A stretch of 64,000 bases of DNA. Source: Halopseudomonas litoralis (GTDB taxonomy: Bacteria; Pseudomonadota; Gammaproteobacteria; Pseudomonadales; Pseudomonadaceae). Made by a program: the position numbers and the translations under genes. The notes under the pieces were generated by a model. That model was not told the DNA's origin. It did no database searches and saw nothing but the letters and a program-made list of their open reading frames with translations. This document shows, one piece after another, positions 49,385 to 57,315 of the stretch. Every line of letters starts with the position of its first letter. Positions within the stretch are counted from its first letter, which is position 1. The stretch is from NCBI RefSeq assembly GCF_900105005.1, contig NZ_LT629748.1, forward strand, positions 3,224,001-3,288,000, given 5' to 3'.

Positions 49385-50062
49385 ATGGATAACGTCTGGG
49401 TTCCGCTGCTGCTGTCACTCAAGGTGGCCGGCTGGGCAACTGCCATCAATCTGGTGCTGGGCATTGCCACCGGTTTTTTCCTGGCCCGCACGCGCTTTCG
49501 CGGCCGCGACCTGCTCGACAGCCTGCTGACCCTGCCCATGGTCATGCCGCCGACGGTGCTGGGTTATTACCTGCTGGTGCTGACCGGCCGCAACAGCGCC
49601 TTCGGTGGCTGGCTGTACGACACCTTCGGTATCAACCTGATCTTCACATGGCAGGGCGCGGTGCTGGCGAGCTGCGTGGTGGCCTTTCCGCTGGTGTTCA
49701 AGCCGGCGCGGGCCGCGTTCGAGGAGGTCAACCCACAACTGGAACAGGCAGGCCGGGTGCTGGGGCTCAACGAGCTGGCGGTGTTCTTCCGCATCACCCT
49801 GCCGCTGGCCTGGCGCGGCATTCTGGCCGGGCTGCTGCTGGCCTTTGCCCGCGCCCTGGGCGAATTCGGTGCCACGCTGATGATTGCCGGCAGCATTCCC
49901 GGGCAGACCCAGACCCTGTCGATTGCCGTGTACGAAGCGGTGCAGGCCGGCCAGGACCATACCGCCAACCTGCTGGTGGCGATCACCTCGCTGGTGTGCA
50001 TCAGCGTTCTGCTCAGCGCTGGCTGGCTGTCCCGCGGGCATGACCGGAGACGTCAGGCATGA
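49385..50062 (+). CDS. modB: Molybdate ABC transporter, permease
   Basis: 225 residues from the ATG at 49385 (a GTG one codon earlier is also possible). Five to six TM helices are evident. The EAA-type cytoplasmic loop that meets the ATPase is the EQAGRVLGLNELAVFFRITLPLA region, followed by ALGEFGATLMIAGSIPG, a ModB signature. It lies 5 bp after modA and overlaps modC by 4 bp. Confidence 0.95.
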   Translation: MDNVWVPLLLSLKVAGWATAINLVLGIATGFFLARTRFRGRDLLDSLLTLPMVMPPTVLGYYLLVLTGRNSAFGGWLYDTFGINLIFTWQGAVLASCVVAFPLVFKPARAAFEEVNPQLEQAGRVLGLNELAVFFRITLPLAWRGILAGLLLAFARALGEFGATLMIAGSIPGQTQTLSIAVYEAVQAGQDHTANLLVAITSLVCISVLLSAGWLSRGHDRRRQA

Positions 50063-50754
50063 TCGAACTGCAGCTGGACAAGACCCTGACCTCGCCCAGA
50101 CGCCGCTTCAACCTGGCGCTGTCATTCAAAACCGATGCCCGCAGGCTGCTGGTTTACGGTCCTTCCGGCTCGGGCAAGACACTGCTGTTGCAGCTGATGG
50201 CCGGCCTGCAGACCCCGGATGCAGGCCTGATCAACGTTGCCGGACGCACGCTGTTTGATGCCAGCCGCGGCATCAATCTTCCGGCCCGCGAGCGGCAGAT
50301 GGGATTCGTGTTCCAGGACTATGCGCTGTTCCCGCATCTGAATGCCCGGCAGAACATCGCCTTCGGCCTGCGCCGCGGCGTGCTCAATCCCCGGCGCACT
50401 GCCAGCGCACCCCAGGTAGAGCAGTGGCTTGAACGTTTTTCACTGCACGACATCCAGCATCTGTACCCGCACCAGTTATCCGGCGGGCAGCGTCAGCGCA
50501 CCGCCCTGGCCCGCGCGCTGATCACCCAGCCGCGGGCATTGCTGCTGGATGAGCCCTTCAGCGCACTGGACCCGGCGCTGCGTCAGCACATGCGCCAGCA
50601 GCTGGCAACGCTGCAATCCCAGCTGGACATCCCGATGATCATCATCAGCCATGACCCGCAGGATCTGGTGTTCTTTGATGCGGCGGTGCTGCATATCGAA
50701 GCGGGGCGCCAGGCCGGCGCCCCGCCTCAGCCGAGGAGTTCGGAGAAGGGATAG
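50059..50754 (+). CDS. modC: Molybdate ABC transporter, ATP-binding protein, short form
   Basis: 231 residues. Walker A GPSGSGKT (about 34-41), Q-loop FVFQDYALFPHL, signature LSGGQRQR (about 141) and Walker B LLLDEPFSALD are intact, so ATPase function is expected. Usual ModC proteins have about 350 residues, with a C-terminal TOBE/Mop domain that binds molybdate; here the protein stops soon after the H-loop (IISHDPQDL). Its last 28 bp overlap the 3' end of the convergent moeA gene. Regulation of transport by bound molybdate should be absent. Confidence 0.93.
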   Translation: MIELQLDKTLTSPRRRFNLALSFKTDARRLLVYGPSGSGKTLLLQLMAGLQTPDAGLINVAGRTLFDASRGINLPARERQMGFVFQDYALFPHLNARQNIAFGLRRGVLNPRRTASAPQVEQWLERFSLHDIQHLYPHQLSGGQRQRTALARALITQPRALLLDEPFSALDPALRQHMRQQLATLQSQLDIPMIIISHDPQDLVFFDAAVLHIEAGRQAGAPPQPRSSEKG

Positions 50755-51926
50755 AAGTTCAGCAGGTCGCCCGGCTGGCAGGTGGTATTTTCCGGTATTT
50801 CCAGCAGGCCATCCGCCCAGGCGGCGCTGCTGAGAATGCCCGAGCACTGGTTGTCATACTGCTGCGCCCGCCCGTTGCGCCAGCCCACGCGCATGAACTC
50901 CCGGCGGCTGCCGGGTTCGGGCACGGCAAAATCCACCGGCACCGGGAAGCCCTTGGGTGCAACCTCCGGCAGGCCCATGCAACGCAGGATGTAGGGACGC
51001 GACAGCAGCGCGAAGGTCACCAGGGTGGACACCGGGTTGCCCGGCAGGCCCATGAAAGGGATGCCCTGGTAGCTGCCGAACGTCATTGGCTTGCCCGGTT
51101 TGAGCGCCAGTTTCCAGAAACCGACCTCGCCTTCCTCGCGCAGCAGCTGGCCCAGATAATCCGCTTCGCCGACCGAGACCCCGCCGGAGCTGAGTAACAG
51201 GTCGACATTGTCCAGGCTCGACAGTCGCGAGCGGATTTCCTGCAGGTTGTCCGGCAGACAGCCCAGATCCAGCACCTCGCAGCCCAGCCGCTGCAGCCAT
51301 TGCTGCAACAGGACGCGGTTGCTGTTGTAGATCTGTCCCGGCTGCAACGGTTGCCCGGGCTGCACCAGCTCGTCTCCAGTGGACAACACCGCGACGCGCA
51401 ACCGGCGGTACACGTCCAGTTTCGTGAGCCCCAGCGAGGCGGCCATGGCCAGCTCGATCGGACCCAGACGCGCCCCGGCGGCCAGCTTTTCCTGTCCCGG
51501 CAACGCCTCTTCACCGGCCGGGCGCACGAAGCGGCCGGCGCGTACCGCCTGGGTGAAGACCGCCTGGCCATCGTCCTGCACCTCGACGTTTTCCTGCATC
51601 TCCACCGCATCTGCACCCTCGGGCAGCGGCGCGCCAGTGAAGATGCGGGCACAGGTACCCGGCTGCAACGCCGGCGGCATCTGCCCGGCAAACACCTTCT
51701 GGCTGACCGGCAGCGGCTGGCCCGGTTGTACCTCGGCACTGCGCACGGCGTAGCCATCCATGGCACTGTTGGGCCAGGGCGGCAAGGTATGCTGGGCAAT
51801 GATCGGCCGGGCCAGAATGCGCCCGGCTGCGGCATGCGTGCCGACCGTTTCGACGTCGCTCACTTGCCGCTGATCAGCCTGATCCAGCAGCAACCTCAGG
51901 GCCTGATCCAGCGGCATCAGAGCCAT
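50727..51926 (-). CDS. moeA: Molybdopterin molybdenumtransferase MoeA (copy 1)
   Basis: 399 residues. Domain motifs in order: LPPWPNSAMDGYAV (about 50), GQPLPVSQKVFAGQ, TGAPLPEGADAV, VAVLSTGDELVQPGQPL, GQIYNSNR, SSGGVSVGEADYL and MGLPGNPVSTLVTF. Inserts molybdenum into adenylylated molybdopterin. It is translationally coupled to moaB upstream (1-bp gap), and its end overlaps modC. A second, diverged moeA lies at 55511. Confidence 0.95.
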   Translation of the reverse strand: MALMPLDQALRLLLDQADQRQVSDVETVGTHAAAGRILARPIIAQHTLPPWPNSAMDGYAVRSAEVQPGQPLPVSQKVFAGQMPPALQPGTCARIFTGAPLPEGADAVEMQENVEVQDDGQAVFTQAVRAGRFVRPAGEEALPGQEKLAAGARLGPIELAMAASLGLTKLDVYRRLRVAVLSTGDELVQPGQPLQPGQIYNSNRVLLQQWLQRLGCEVLDLGCLPDNLQEIRSRLSSLDNVDLLLSSGGVSVGEADYLGQLLREEGEVGFWKLALKPGKPMTFGSYQGIPFMGLPGNPVSTLVTFALLSRPYILRCMGLPEVAPKGFPVPVDFAVPEPGSRREFMRVGWRNGRAQQYDNQCSGILSSAAWADGLLEIPENTTCQPGDLLNFYPFSELLG

Positions 51927-51927
51927 A

Positions 51928-52464
51928 TCAGCCCCGGGTCTCGCAGGCGGCTGCCGGGGTCAGGTGAGGAACCATGTTGCAGGGGCCCTGACGCGAGTCC
52001 ATCTGCTTCTGCAGAATGCCTTCCCAGGCGGTACGGCAGGCGCCGGTGGAGCCGGGCACGCTGCACACCAGGGTGCCATTGGCCAGGCCGGCAAAGGCCC
52101 GGGACTGGATGGTGGAGGTGCCGATCTCCTCATAGGAAATCTGCCGGAACAGCTCGCCGAAGCCGTCGATGCGGCGGTCCAGCAGGCATTCGATAGCCTC
52201 GGGGGTGCTGTCACGGTCGGTGAAACCGGTGCCGCCGGTGGTCAGCACCACCTGCACACTGTCATCGGCAATCCACTGGGCAACCTGGGCGCGTACCTGG
52301 TAGCGGTTGTCCTGCAGGATCTGGCGGGCAACCACCTTGTGGCCCTCTTTTTCCAGCTGATCGACCAGATACTGGCCCGAGGTGTCGGTTTCCAGGGTGC
52401 GGGTATCGCTGACGGTCAGTACGGCAACATTCAGAGGAACGAAGACCTTGTTCGTATGGCTCAT
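51928..52464 (-). CDS. moaB: Molybdenum cofactor biosynthesis protein MoaB
   Basis: 178 residues of the MoaB/Mog family: LTVSDTRTLETDTSGQYL near the N-terminus, LTTGGTGFTDRDSTPEA (the TGGTG nucleotide loop, about 75-92) and CSVPGSTGACRTAWEGIL. The role is adenylylation of molybdopterin before MoeA, or a related step; length and wording favour MoaB over MogA. Same leftward unit as moeA, 27 bp after moaA. Confidence 0.93.
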   Translation of the reverse strand: MSHTNKVFVPLNVAVLTVSDTRTLETDTSGQYLVDQLEKEGHKVVARQILQDNRYQVRAQVAQWIADDSVQVVLTTGGTGFTDRDSTPEAIECLLDRRIDGFGELFRQISYEEIGTSTIQSRAFAGLANGTLVCSVPGSTGACRTAWEGILQKQMDSRQGPCNMVPHLTPAAACETRG

Positions 52465-52491
52465 TGATTATTCCTTGATAAAAAAATGCGG

Positions 52492-53484
52492 TTAACCGCC
52501 GCTGGCGTTCATGAAGCGCACAATCTGTACATCACCGTCGGCGCTGAATTCATGACGTTCGGGCTTGTATTTGAGTGCTGTTCTGACCGCATCCAGCAGC
52601 GGCTGGTCATCCAGCGGATGACGGCGCAACAGCGAGCGCATATCCAGGTCATGCTCGTTGCCCAGACACAACAGCAGCTTGCCTTCGGCGGTCAGCCGCA
52701 CCCGGTTGCAGGTGCTGCAGAAGTTGTTGCTGTGCGGAGAAATGAAGCCAATACGAGTCTGCGGATGATCCTGCAGATGCACGTAGCGCGCCGGCCCGCC
52801 GCTGTCGTCACTGCTCGGCATCAGGCGGTACTGCTGAGCCAGCAGATCGCGCACCTGGGTGCTGCTGAACAGCGAGCGGGCACGGTCGCGGCCGACGTGC
52901 CCCAGCGGCATTTCCTCGATGAAGGTGAGATCCAGCCCACGGCTGACGGCAAAGTCGGCCAGTCGGAGTACCTCGTCTTCGTTGCGGCCCTTGATGACCA
53001 CACTGTTGATCTTGACCGATTCGAAGCCCGCCTCGCGCGCGGCCTCGATCCCGTCCAGCACCTGCTGCAGATCACCGACCCGGGTCATCTCGCGGAAGCG
53101 TTCAGGATCCAGGGTATCCAGGCTGATGTTCAGCCGTTTCACCCCGGCTTCGGCCAGGGGCCTGGCGTAGCGCGGCAGCTGCGAGCCGTTGGTGGTCATG
53201 ACCAGCTCACGCAGCCCCGGCAGGGCGCTGATGCGTTCGCACAGCCCGACGACACCCTTGCGCACCAGCGGCTCGCCACCGGTCAGGCGGATCTTGGTGA
53301 CGCCGTTGGCGACAAACAACTGGGCACTGCGCAGGATCTCCTCCAGCGTCAGCACCTGTTCGCGCGGCAGGAAGGTCATGTCTTCGGACATGCAGTAGAT
53401 ACAACGAAAATCGCAGCGATCCGTCACTGACATACGCACGTAATCAATCGTGCGACCAAAGCCATCGACCCAGTTAGAGGCCAT
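52492..53484 (-). CDS. moaA: GTP 3',8-cyclase MoaA
   Basis: 330 residues from the ATG at 53482-53484; a longer frame to 53625 adds 47 residues without similarity to MoaA. Radical-SAM cysteines C24, C28 and C31 (CDFRCIYC) and a C-terminal three-Cys cluster ([19 protein letters not shown]) are present. It ends in GG, as required for activity with MoaC. The reaction is the first step of cofactor synthesis from GTP. Divergent from mobA across 219 bp. Confidence 0.95.
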   Translation of the reverse strand: MASNWVDGFGRTIDYVRMSVTDRCDFRCIYCMSEDMTFLPREQVLTLEEILRSAQLFVANGVTKIRLTGGEPLVRKGVVGLCERISALPGLRELVMTTNGSQLPRYARPLAEAGVKRLNISLDTLDPERFREMTRVGDLQQVLDGIEAAREAGFESVKINSVVIKGRNEDEVLRLADFAVSRGLDLTFIEEMPLGHVGRDRARSLFSSTQVRDLLAQQYRLMPSSDDSGGPARYVHLQDHPQTRIGFISPHSNNFCSTCNRVRLTAEGKLLLCLGNEHDLDMRSLLRRHPLDDQPLLDAVRTALKYKPERHEFSADGDVQIVRFMNASGG

Positions 53485-53575
53485 ATACCTGACTCCCCTG
53501 TGCACGCGTACTGCAGCAATGGCCAGCCTGCCGTAAAGCAGTGCCATCATGATTGGCTGCACGGAATAATGTGTG

Positions 53576-53585
53576 AGTGTACACT
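53576..53585. promoter_or_regulatory. Palindrome in the moaA/mobA divergent region
   Basis: AGTGTACACT, a perfect 10-bp palindrome followed by six T, lies in the 219-bp gap between divergent moaA and mobA. It may be an operator; nothing else supports this. Confidence 0.25.
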
Positions 53586-53703
53586 TTTTTGCGGTCGTCG
53601 CGGTGCGACCAAACGGCGCCTCCACTTACAAAGCCGGGAGTTTATGACACACTGCTGCGCATTGCGTAAGTCCGCAAACCCTCCGTTTACAGGTAAAGCT
53701 GAC

Positions 53704-54303
53704 ATGTCTGACATGCACCCCCCTACTCCTCTGGCACACTGCAGCATCCTGCTGCTGGCCGGTGGCCGCGGGCAGCGCATGGGGGGCCAGGATAAAGGCT
53801 GGGTACGCTGGGGCGAGCACGCCTTGATCGAACATGTGCAACGCGTGGCCCGCCCGTTAACCGACGACCTGATCATCTCCTGCAACCGTAACCAGACACG
53901 TTATCGCGCGCTGGCCGACCAGCTGGTCAGTGACCCTGCCGATGACTTTCCCGGCCCCCTTATCGGCATCATTGAGGCACTGAAAATTGCCCGCCACCCG
54001 AACCTGCTGGTGTTGCCATGCGATGCGCCCAGAATCGACCGGCAACTGCTGGAGCACCTCTGCCAGCATGCAGGTGAGCGCCCGGTAATGCTACGCCAGG
54101 ACGGCTACTGGCAACCCCTGTTCAGCCTGCTGCCCACCGCCCTGCTGCCGCGTCTGCAACAGCAGTGGCAGGCCGGCCAGCGCAGCGTTCAGCGCGCCCT
54201 GCGCGAGCTGGACCCTGTCGCACTCGACTACCCAGGCGACGACCCGCGGCTGAGCAATTTCAACGAACCCGCACTGCTGGCCGATGCGCCAGTACAGGAT
54301 TAA
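53704..54303 (+). CDS. mobA: Molybdenum cofactor guanylyltransferase MobA
   Basis: 199 residues from the ATG at 53704; an upstream extension to 53500 is without similarity. The nucleotidyltransferase loop [17 protein letters not shown] (about 16-32) and metal-site [10 protein letters not shown] (about 100) are typical. Attaches GMP to form the bis-MGD cofactor used by formate dehydrogenase, the YdeP-like protein and the type II enzyme encoded downstream. First gene of the mobA-moaC-moaD-moaE-moeA run. Confidence 0.94.
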   Translation: MSDMHPPTPLAHCSILLLAGGRGQRMGGQDKGWVRWGEHALIEHVQRVARPLTDDLIISCNRNQTRYRALADQLVSDPADDFPGPLIGIIEALKIARHPNLLVLPCDAPRIDRQLLEHLCQHAGERPVMLRQDGYWQPLFSLLPTALLPRLQQQWQAGQRSVQRALRELDPVALDYPGDDPRLSNFNEPALLADAPVQD

Positions 54304-54305
54304 AC

Positions 54306-54779
54306 ATGCTTACCCACCTCGATAATCAGGGCCGCGCCAATATGGTTGACGTCACGGCCAAGTCCGTCACCGAGCGCCAGGCCACCGCCCAGGCGCTGGT
54401 GCAGATGAAAGCCGAGACCCTGGCCATGATCCAGGACGGCGGCCACCCCAAGGGCGACGTGTTTGCCGTCGCGCGCATTGCCGGCATTCAGGCTGCCAAA
54501 CGCACCCACGAGCTGATTCCCCTGTGCCACCCGTTGCTGCTGACCAGCGTCAAGGTCAACCTCGAAGCCCGGCCGCCGGAGCAGGTGCTGATCACCGCCA
54601 CCTGCAAGCTGGCCGGCCAGACCGGCGTGGAGATGGAAGCCCTGACCGCCGCCTCGATCGCTGCCCTGACCCTGTACGATATGTGCAAGGCCGTGGACAA
54701 GGACATGCAGATTCAGCAGGTCCACCTCGTAGAAAAGCTCGGCGGCAAATCCGGCCATTATGTACGCACCCAGGACTGA
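54306..54779 (+). CDS. moaC: Cyclic pyranopterin monophosphate synthase MoaC
   Basis: 157 residues from the ATG at 54306, two bases after the mobA stop. MoaC signatures: [45 protein letters not shown] (split) and [26 protein letters not shown] (split). Converts the MoaA product to cyclic pyranopterin monophosphate. Confidence 0.96.
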   Translation: MLTHLDNQGRANMVDVTAKSVTERQATAQALVQMKAETLAMIQDGGHPKGDVFAVARIAGIQAAKRTHELIPLCHPLLLTSVKVNLEARPPEQVLITATCKLAGQTGVEMEALTAASIAALTLYDMCKAVDKDMQIQQVHLVEKLGGKSGHYVRTQD

Positions 54780-54791
54780 CAGGAGCCAGCC

Positions 54792-55040
54792 ATGATTACC
54801 GTATTGTTTTTCGCCAAGTACAAGGAAGAACTGCAGACCGACCAGCTGCAACTGGACTGGCAGCCCGGCTGGCAGACGCTCGGGGATGTACGCGACCACC
54901 TGGCCCGGCGCGGTGCACCCTGGACCCTGCTCGACGACCCCACGCTGATGTGTGCGCTGAACCAGGAAATGTGCCCGCTGGGCACGCCGATCCAGGCCGG
55001 CGATGAACTGGTCTTTTTCCCCATGGTGACCGGAGGTTGA
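54792..55040 (+). CDS. moaD: Molybdopterin synthase sulfur carrier MoaD
   Basis: 82 residues, ubiquitin-like, ending in the double glycine (FFPMVTGG) that is thiocarboxylated. It has AGGAG upstream and is followed by moaE after 3 bp. Provides sulfur for dithiolene formation by MoaE. Confidence 0.95.
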   Translation: MITVLFFAKYKEELQTDQLQLDWQPGWQTLGDVRDHLARRGAPWTLLDDPTLMCALNQEMCPLGTPIQAGDELVFFPMVTGG

Positions 55041-55043
55041 GTC

Positions 55044-55514
55044 GTGATCAGCATTCAGGTGCAGACTGCGCCCTTTGACCCCGGCCAGTTGACCAATGAT
55101 GCGCATGCCGGCGACCCGGCCATCGGCGCACTGGTCTGCTTTACCGGCTATGTACGTGACCTCAGTCAGCAACAGACTGTGGAAGGCCTGTTCCTCGAAC
55201 ATTTCCCCGGCATGACTGAAAAGTCGTTGCAGGGCATCGCTGAAGAGGCTGCCCGGCGCTGGCCCCTGCAACGGGTACATGTACTGCACCGCGTCGGGCA
55301 GCTGGGGCTGGCTGAGCCGATCGTCTTTGTCGCCGCCGCCAGCATGCACCGCGAGGATGCCTTTCAGGCCTGCGCCTTCATCATGGATTATCTGAAGACC
55401 CGCGCGCCCTTCTGGAAGAAAGAGCAGACCACCACCGGCAGCCACTGGGTCGAGGGCCGCACCAGTGACCTTGAAGCCGCTGACCGCTGGGCCGACGATA
55501 AGGATGCACCATGA
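55044..55514 (+). CDS. moaE: Molybdopterin synthase catalytic subunit MoaE
   Basis: 156 residues from a GTG start at 55044; GAGG-type purines lie within the end of moaD. MoaE motifs: ALVCFTGYVRD, MHREDAFQACAFIMDYLK and PFWKKEQTTTGSHWVEG, including the conserved lysines that meet the MoaD tail. Overlaps the following moeA by 4 bp. Confidence 0.95.
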   Translation: MISIQVQTAPFDPGQLTNDAHAGDPAIGALVCFTGYVRDLSQQQTVEGLFLEHFPGMTEKSLQGIAEEAARRWPLQRVHVLHRVGQLGLAEPIVFVAAASMHREDAFQACAFIMDYLKTRAPFWKKEQTTTGSHWVEGRTSDLEAADRWADDKDAP

Positions 55515-56740
55515 GTTCAGCATGTGAACAACCCGGAATGAGCAGCATCGAGCAGGCCGTCGAGGCCCTGACCGGTCTGCTGGCGCGTCCCGCTGCCAAC
55601 TTGCAGCTGCCCCTGTTGCAGGCCCACGGCCGGCTGCTGGCCGAGGATATCCATGCCCGCCACGACGTGCCGCTGTGGGATAACAGCGCCATGGACGGTT
55701 ACGCCCTGAACAGCGCCGATCTGCCGCCGGAAGGCGGGCGTCTGCCGCTGGCGGGCTGTCAGGCTGCCGGCGACGCTGCCATCGAGCTGCCCCCCGGGCA
55801 CTGCATGCAGATCTTTACCGGAGCAGTGGTGCCGGTGGGCGCCGACACCGTGATCCCCCAGGAAAACTGCCGGCGGGAGACCGACGGGGTTGTTTTTGCC
55901 CCGGTCAGACCCGGCCAGAATATTCGCCGACAGGGTGAAGAAACCCGAGTCGGTCAGCCGCTGCTGGGCAGCGGCACCCGCTTGCGCGCCCAGGAGATCG
56001 GCCTGCTGGCCAGCCAGGGCTACGCCGCGGTGAAGGTCAGCCGGGCGCTGCGCGTGGGCATCATCAGCAGCGGCAATGAATTGTGCGACCCCGGCTCGGC
56101 CCTCGGTCCCGGCCAGATCTATGACAGCAACCGCTATCTGCTGGCCAGTGTGCTGCAGGGCTGGGGGTTCGAGGTGCACCAGTATCCGCACCTGCGTGAC
56201 AATCTGGATGACACGGTTCAGCTGCTGCGCCGGGCCAGCGGGGAGCAGGACCTGCTGATCAGCAGTGGCGGCGTTTCCGTCGGCGAGGCGGATTACCTTA
56301 AACAGGCCGTCCAGCAACTGGGTCAGCTCAACCTGTGGCGGGTAGCCATCCAGCCGGGCAAGCCCCTGGCCTTCGGCACCATCGGCCAGACGCCCTGGAT
56401 AGGTCTGCCCGGCAACCCGGCGGCCAGCCTGGTTACCGCCCTGATCATCGCCCGCCCCGCCCTGCTGGCCACCCAGAGCCAGACGCCCGCGGCGCCGGCG
56501 ATACTGCCTGCGCTGGCTGATTTCGAGTGGCAGAAAACCAGCGTGCGCACCCGCTACCTGCAGGCCCGCCTGCAGGTCGGCAATGGCCAGATGCAGGCAC
56601 AGCTGCATCCCCAGCAGAGCTCCGCCATGCTGGCCAACTGCTGCTGGGCTGACGGCCTGGTGGTGATCCCTGCGCAACAGCCTGTGCAGCCCGGCGACCC
56701 GGTAGGCTTCATCCCATACCACGCCCTGCTTCAGCCCTGA
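55511..56740 (+). CDS. moeA: Molybdopterin molybdenumtransferase MoeA (copy 2)
   Basis: 409 residues with the same MoeA order of motifs: DVPLWDNSAMDGYAL, TGAVVPVGADTVIPQEN, VGIISSGNELCDPGSALGPGQIYDSNR (split), SSGGVSVGEADYL and IGLPGNPAASLVTAL. Diverged from copy 1 at 50727, so not a recent duplication. Last gene of the rightward cofactor run and directly upstream of the type II molybdoenzyme genes, so it may favour that enzyme; this is inference. Confidence 0.95.
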   Translation: MSSACEQPGMSSIEQAVEALTGLLARPAANLQLPLLQAHGRLLAEDIHARHDVPLWDNSAMDGYALNSADLPPEGGRLPLAGCQAAGDAAIELPPGHCMQIFTGAVVPVGADTVIPQENCRRETDGVVFAPVRPGQNIRRQGEETRVGQPLLGSGTRLRAQEIGLLASQGYAAVKVSRALRVGIISSGNELCDPGSALGPGQIYDSNRYLLASVLQGWGFEVHQYPHLRDNLDDTVQLLRRASGEQDLLISSGGVSVGEADYLKQAVQQLGQLNLWRVAIQPGKPLAFGTIGQTPWIGLPGNPAASLVTALIIARPALLATQSQTPAAPAILPALADFEWQKTSVRTRYLQARLQVGNGQMQAQLHPQQSSAMLANCCWADGLVVIPAQQPVQPGDPVGFIPYHALLQP

Positions 56741-56878
56741 AACCCGCTGGCGCGCTGTCCCATGACCTGGATCAACATCCCTGCAATCAAACTGATCTAC
56801 ACTGATTGCGCTTGGCTTATACGGCTACAATGAGTGCAGAGAGCCCGCCAGAGGCCCCTGACCGATGAGGAATATGCA

Positions 56879-57202
56879 ATGGTACGCCTGATGATGAAAG
56901 CCTCCGCAGCTGCGCTGCTGAGCGGCCTGGCCTTTTCCGGCCTGGCCAGTGCTGCCGGCGACCCCGCCGCTGGCGCCGAGAAAATCACCCTCTGTGTTGC
57001 CTGCCACGGAACCGATGGCAAGGCTACCGCCGCTATCTACCCCAGCCTGAGCGGCCAGTCTGCTACCTACCTGGATATGGCCCTCAAGGCCTACCGCGCC
57101 GGCGAACGTGGCGGCGGCATGTCCATGGTCATGACGCCCATGGCCGCCAGTCTCAGCGATCAGGATATTGCTGACATTTCCGCTTATTACAGCGAGCAAT
57201 AA
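56879..57202 (+). CDS. Periplasmic cytochrome c, single heme
   Basis: 107 residues from the ATG at 56879 (GAGG upstream). Signal peptide about 1-25 (ending GLASA), then one heme site CVACH (about 39-43) and a distal Met in the SMVMTPMAASLSDQDIADISAYY end. Class I cytochrome c fold, similar to cytochrome c4/c5 halves. It immediately precedes the type II DMSO-reductase-family genes, enzymes that commonly exchange electrons with a soluble cytochrome c in the periplasm. Proposed redox partner of that enzyme. Confidence 0.9.
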   Translation: MVRLMMKASAAALLSGLAFSGLASAAGDPAAGAEKITLCVACHGTDGKATAAIYPSLSGQSATYLDMALKAYRAGERGGGMSMVMTPMAASLSDQDIADISAYYSEQ

Positions 57203-57315
57203 GCCCGCCAGTTGCATTGATCGCAACTGACCTGCGCGCATCAACCAACACCAGACCTGTGTGCAACAGTGCTTCGCCAGCGCGCTGCGCGGCGGTCCGT
57301 GGTAAGGAGAAAGTT

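Noticed and set aside
53485..53703. Molybdenum-cofactor riboswitch upstream of moaA
   Set aside because: The gap is short and I could not find the conserved multi-stem structure; only one 10-bp palindrome was seen.
56741..56878. Anr/Fnr-type box upstream of the cytochrome c and type II molybdoenzyme
   Set aside because: No TTGAT-N4-ATCAA match was found; only loose resemblances.
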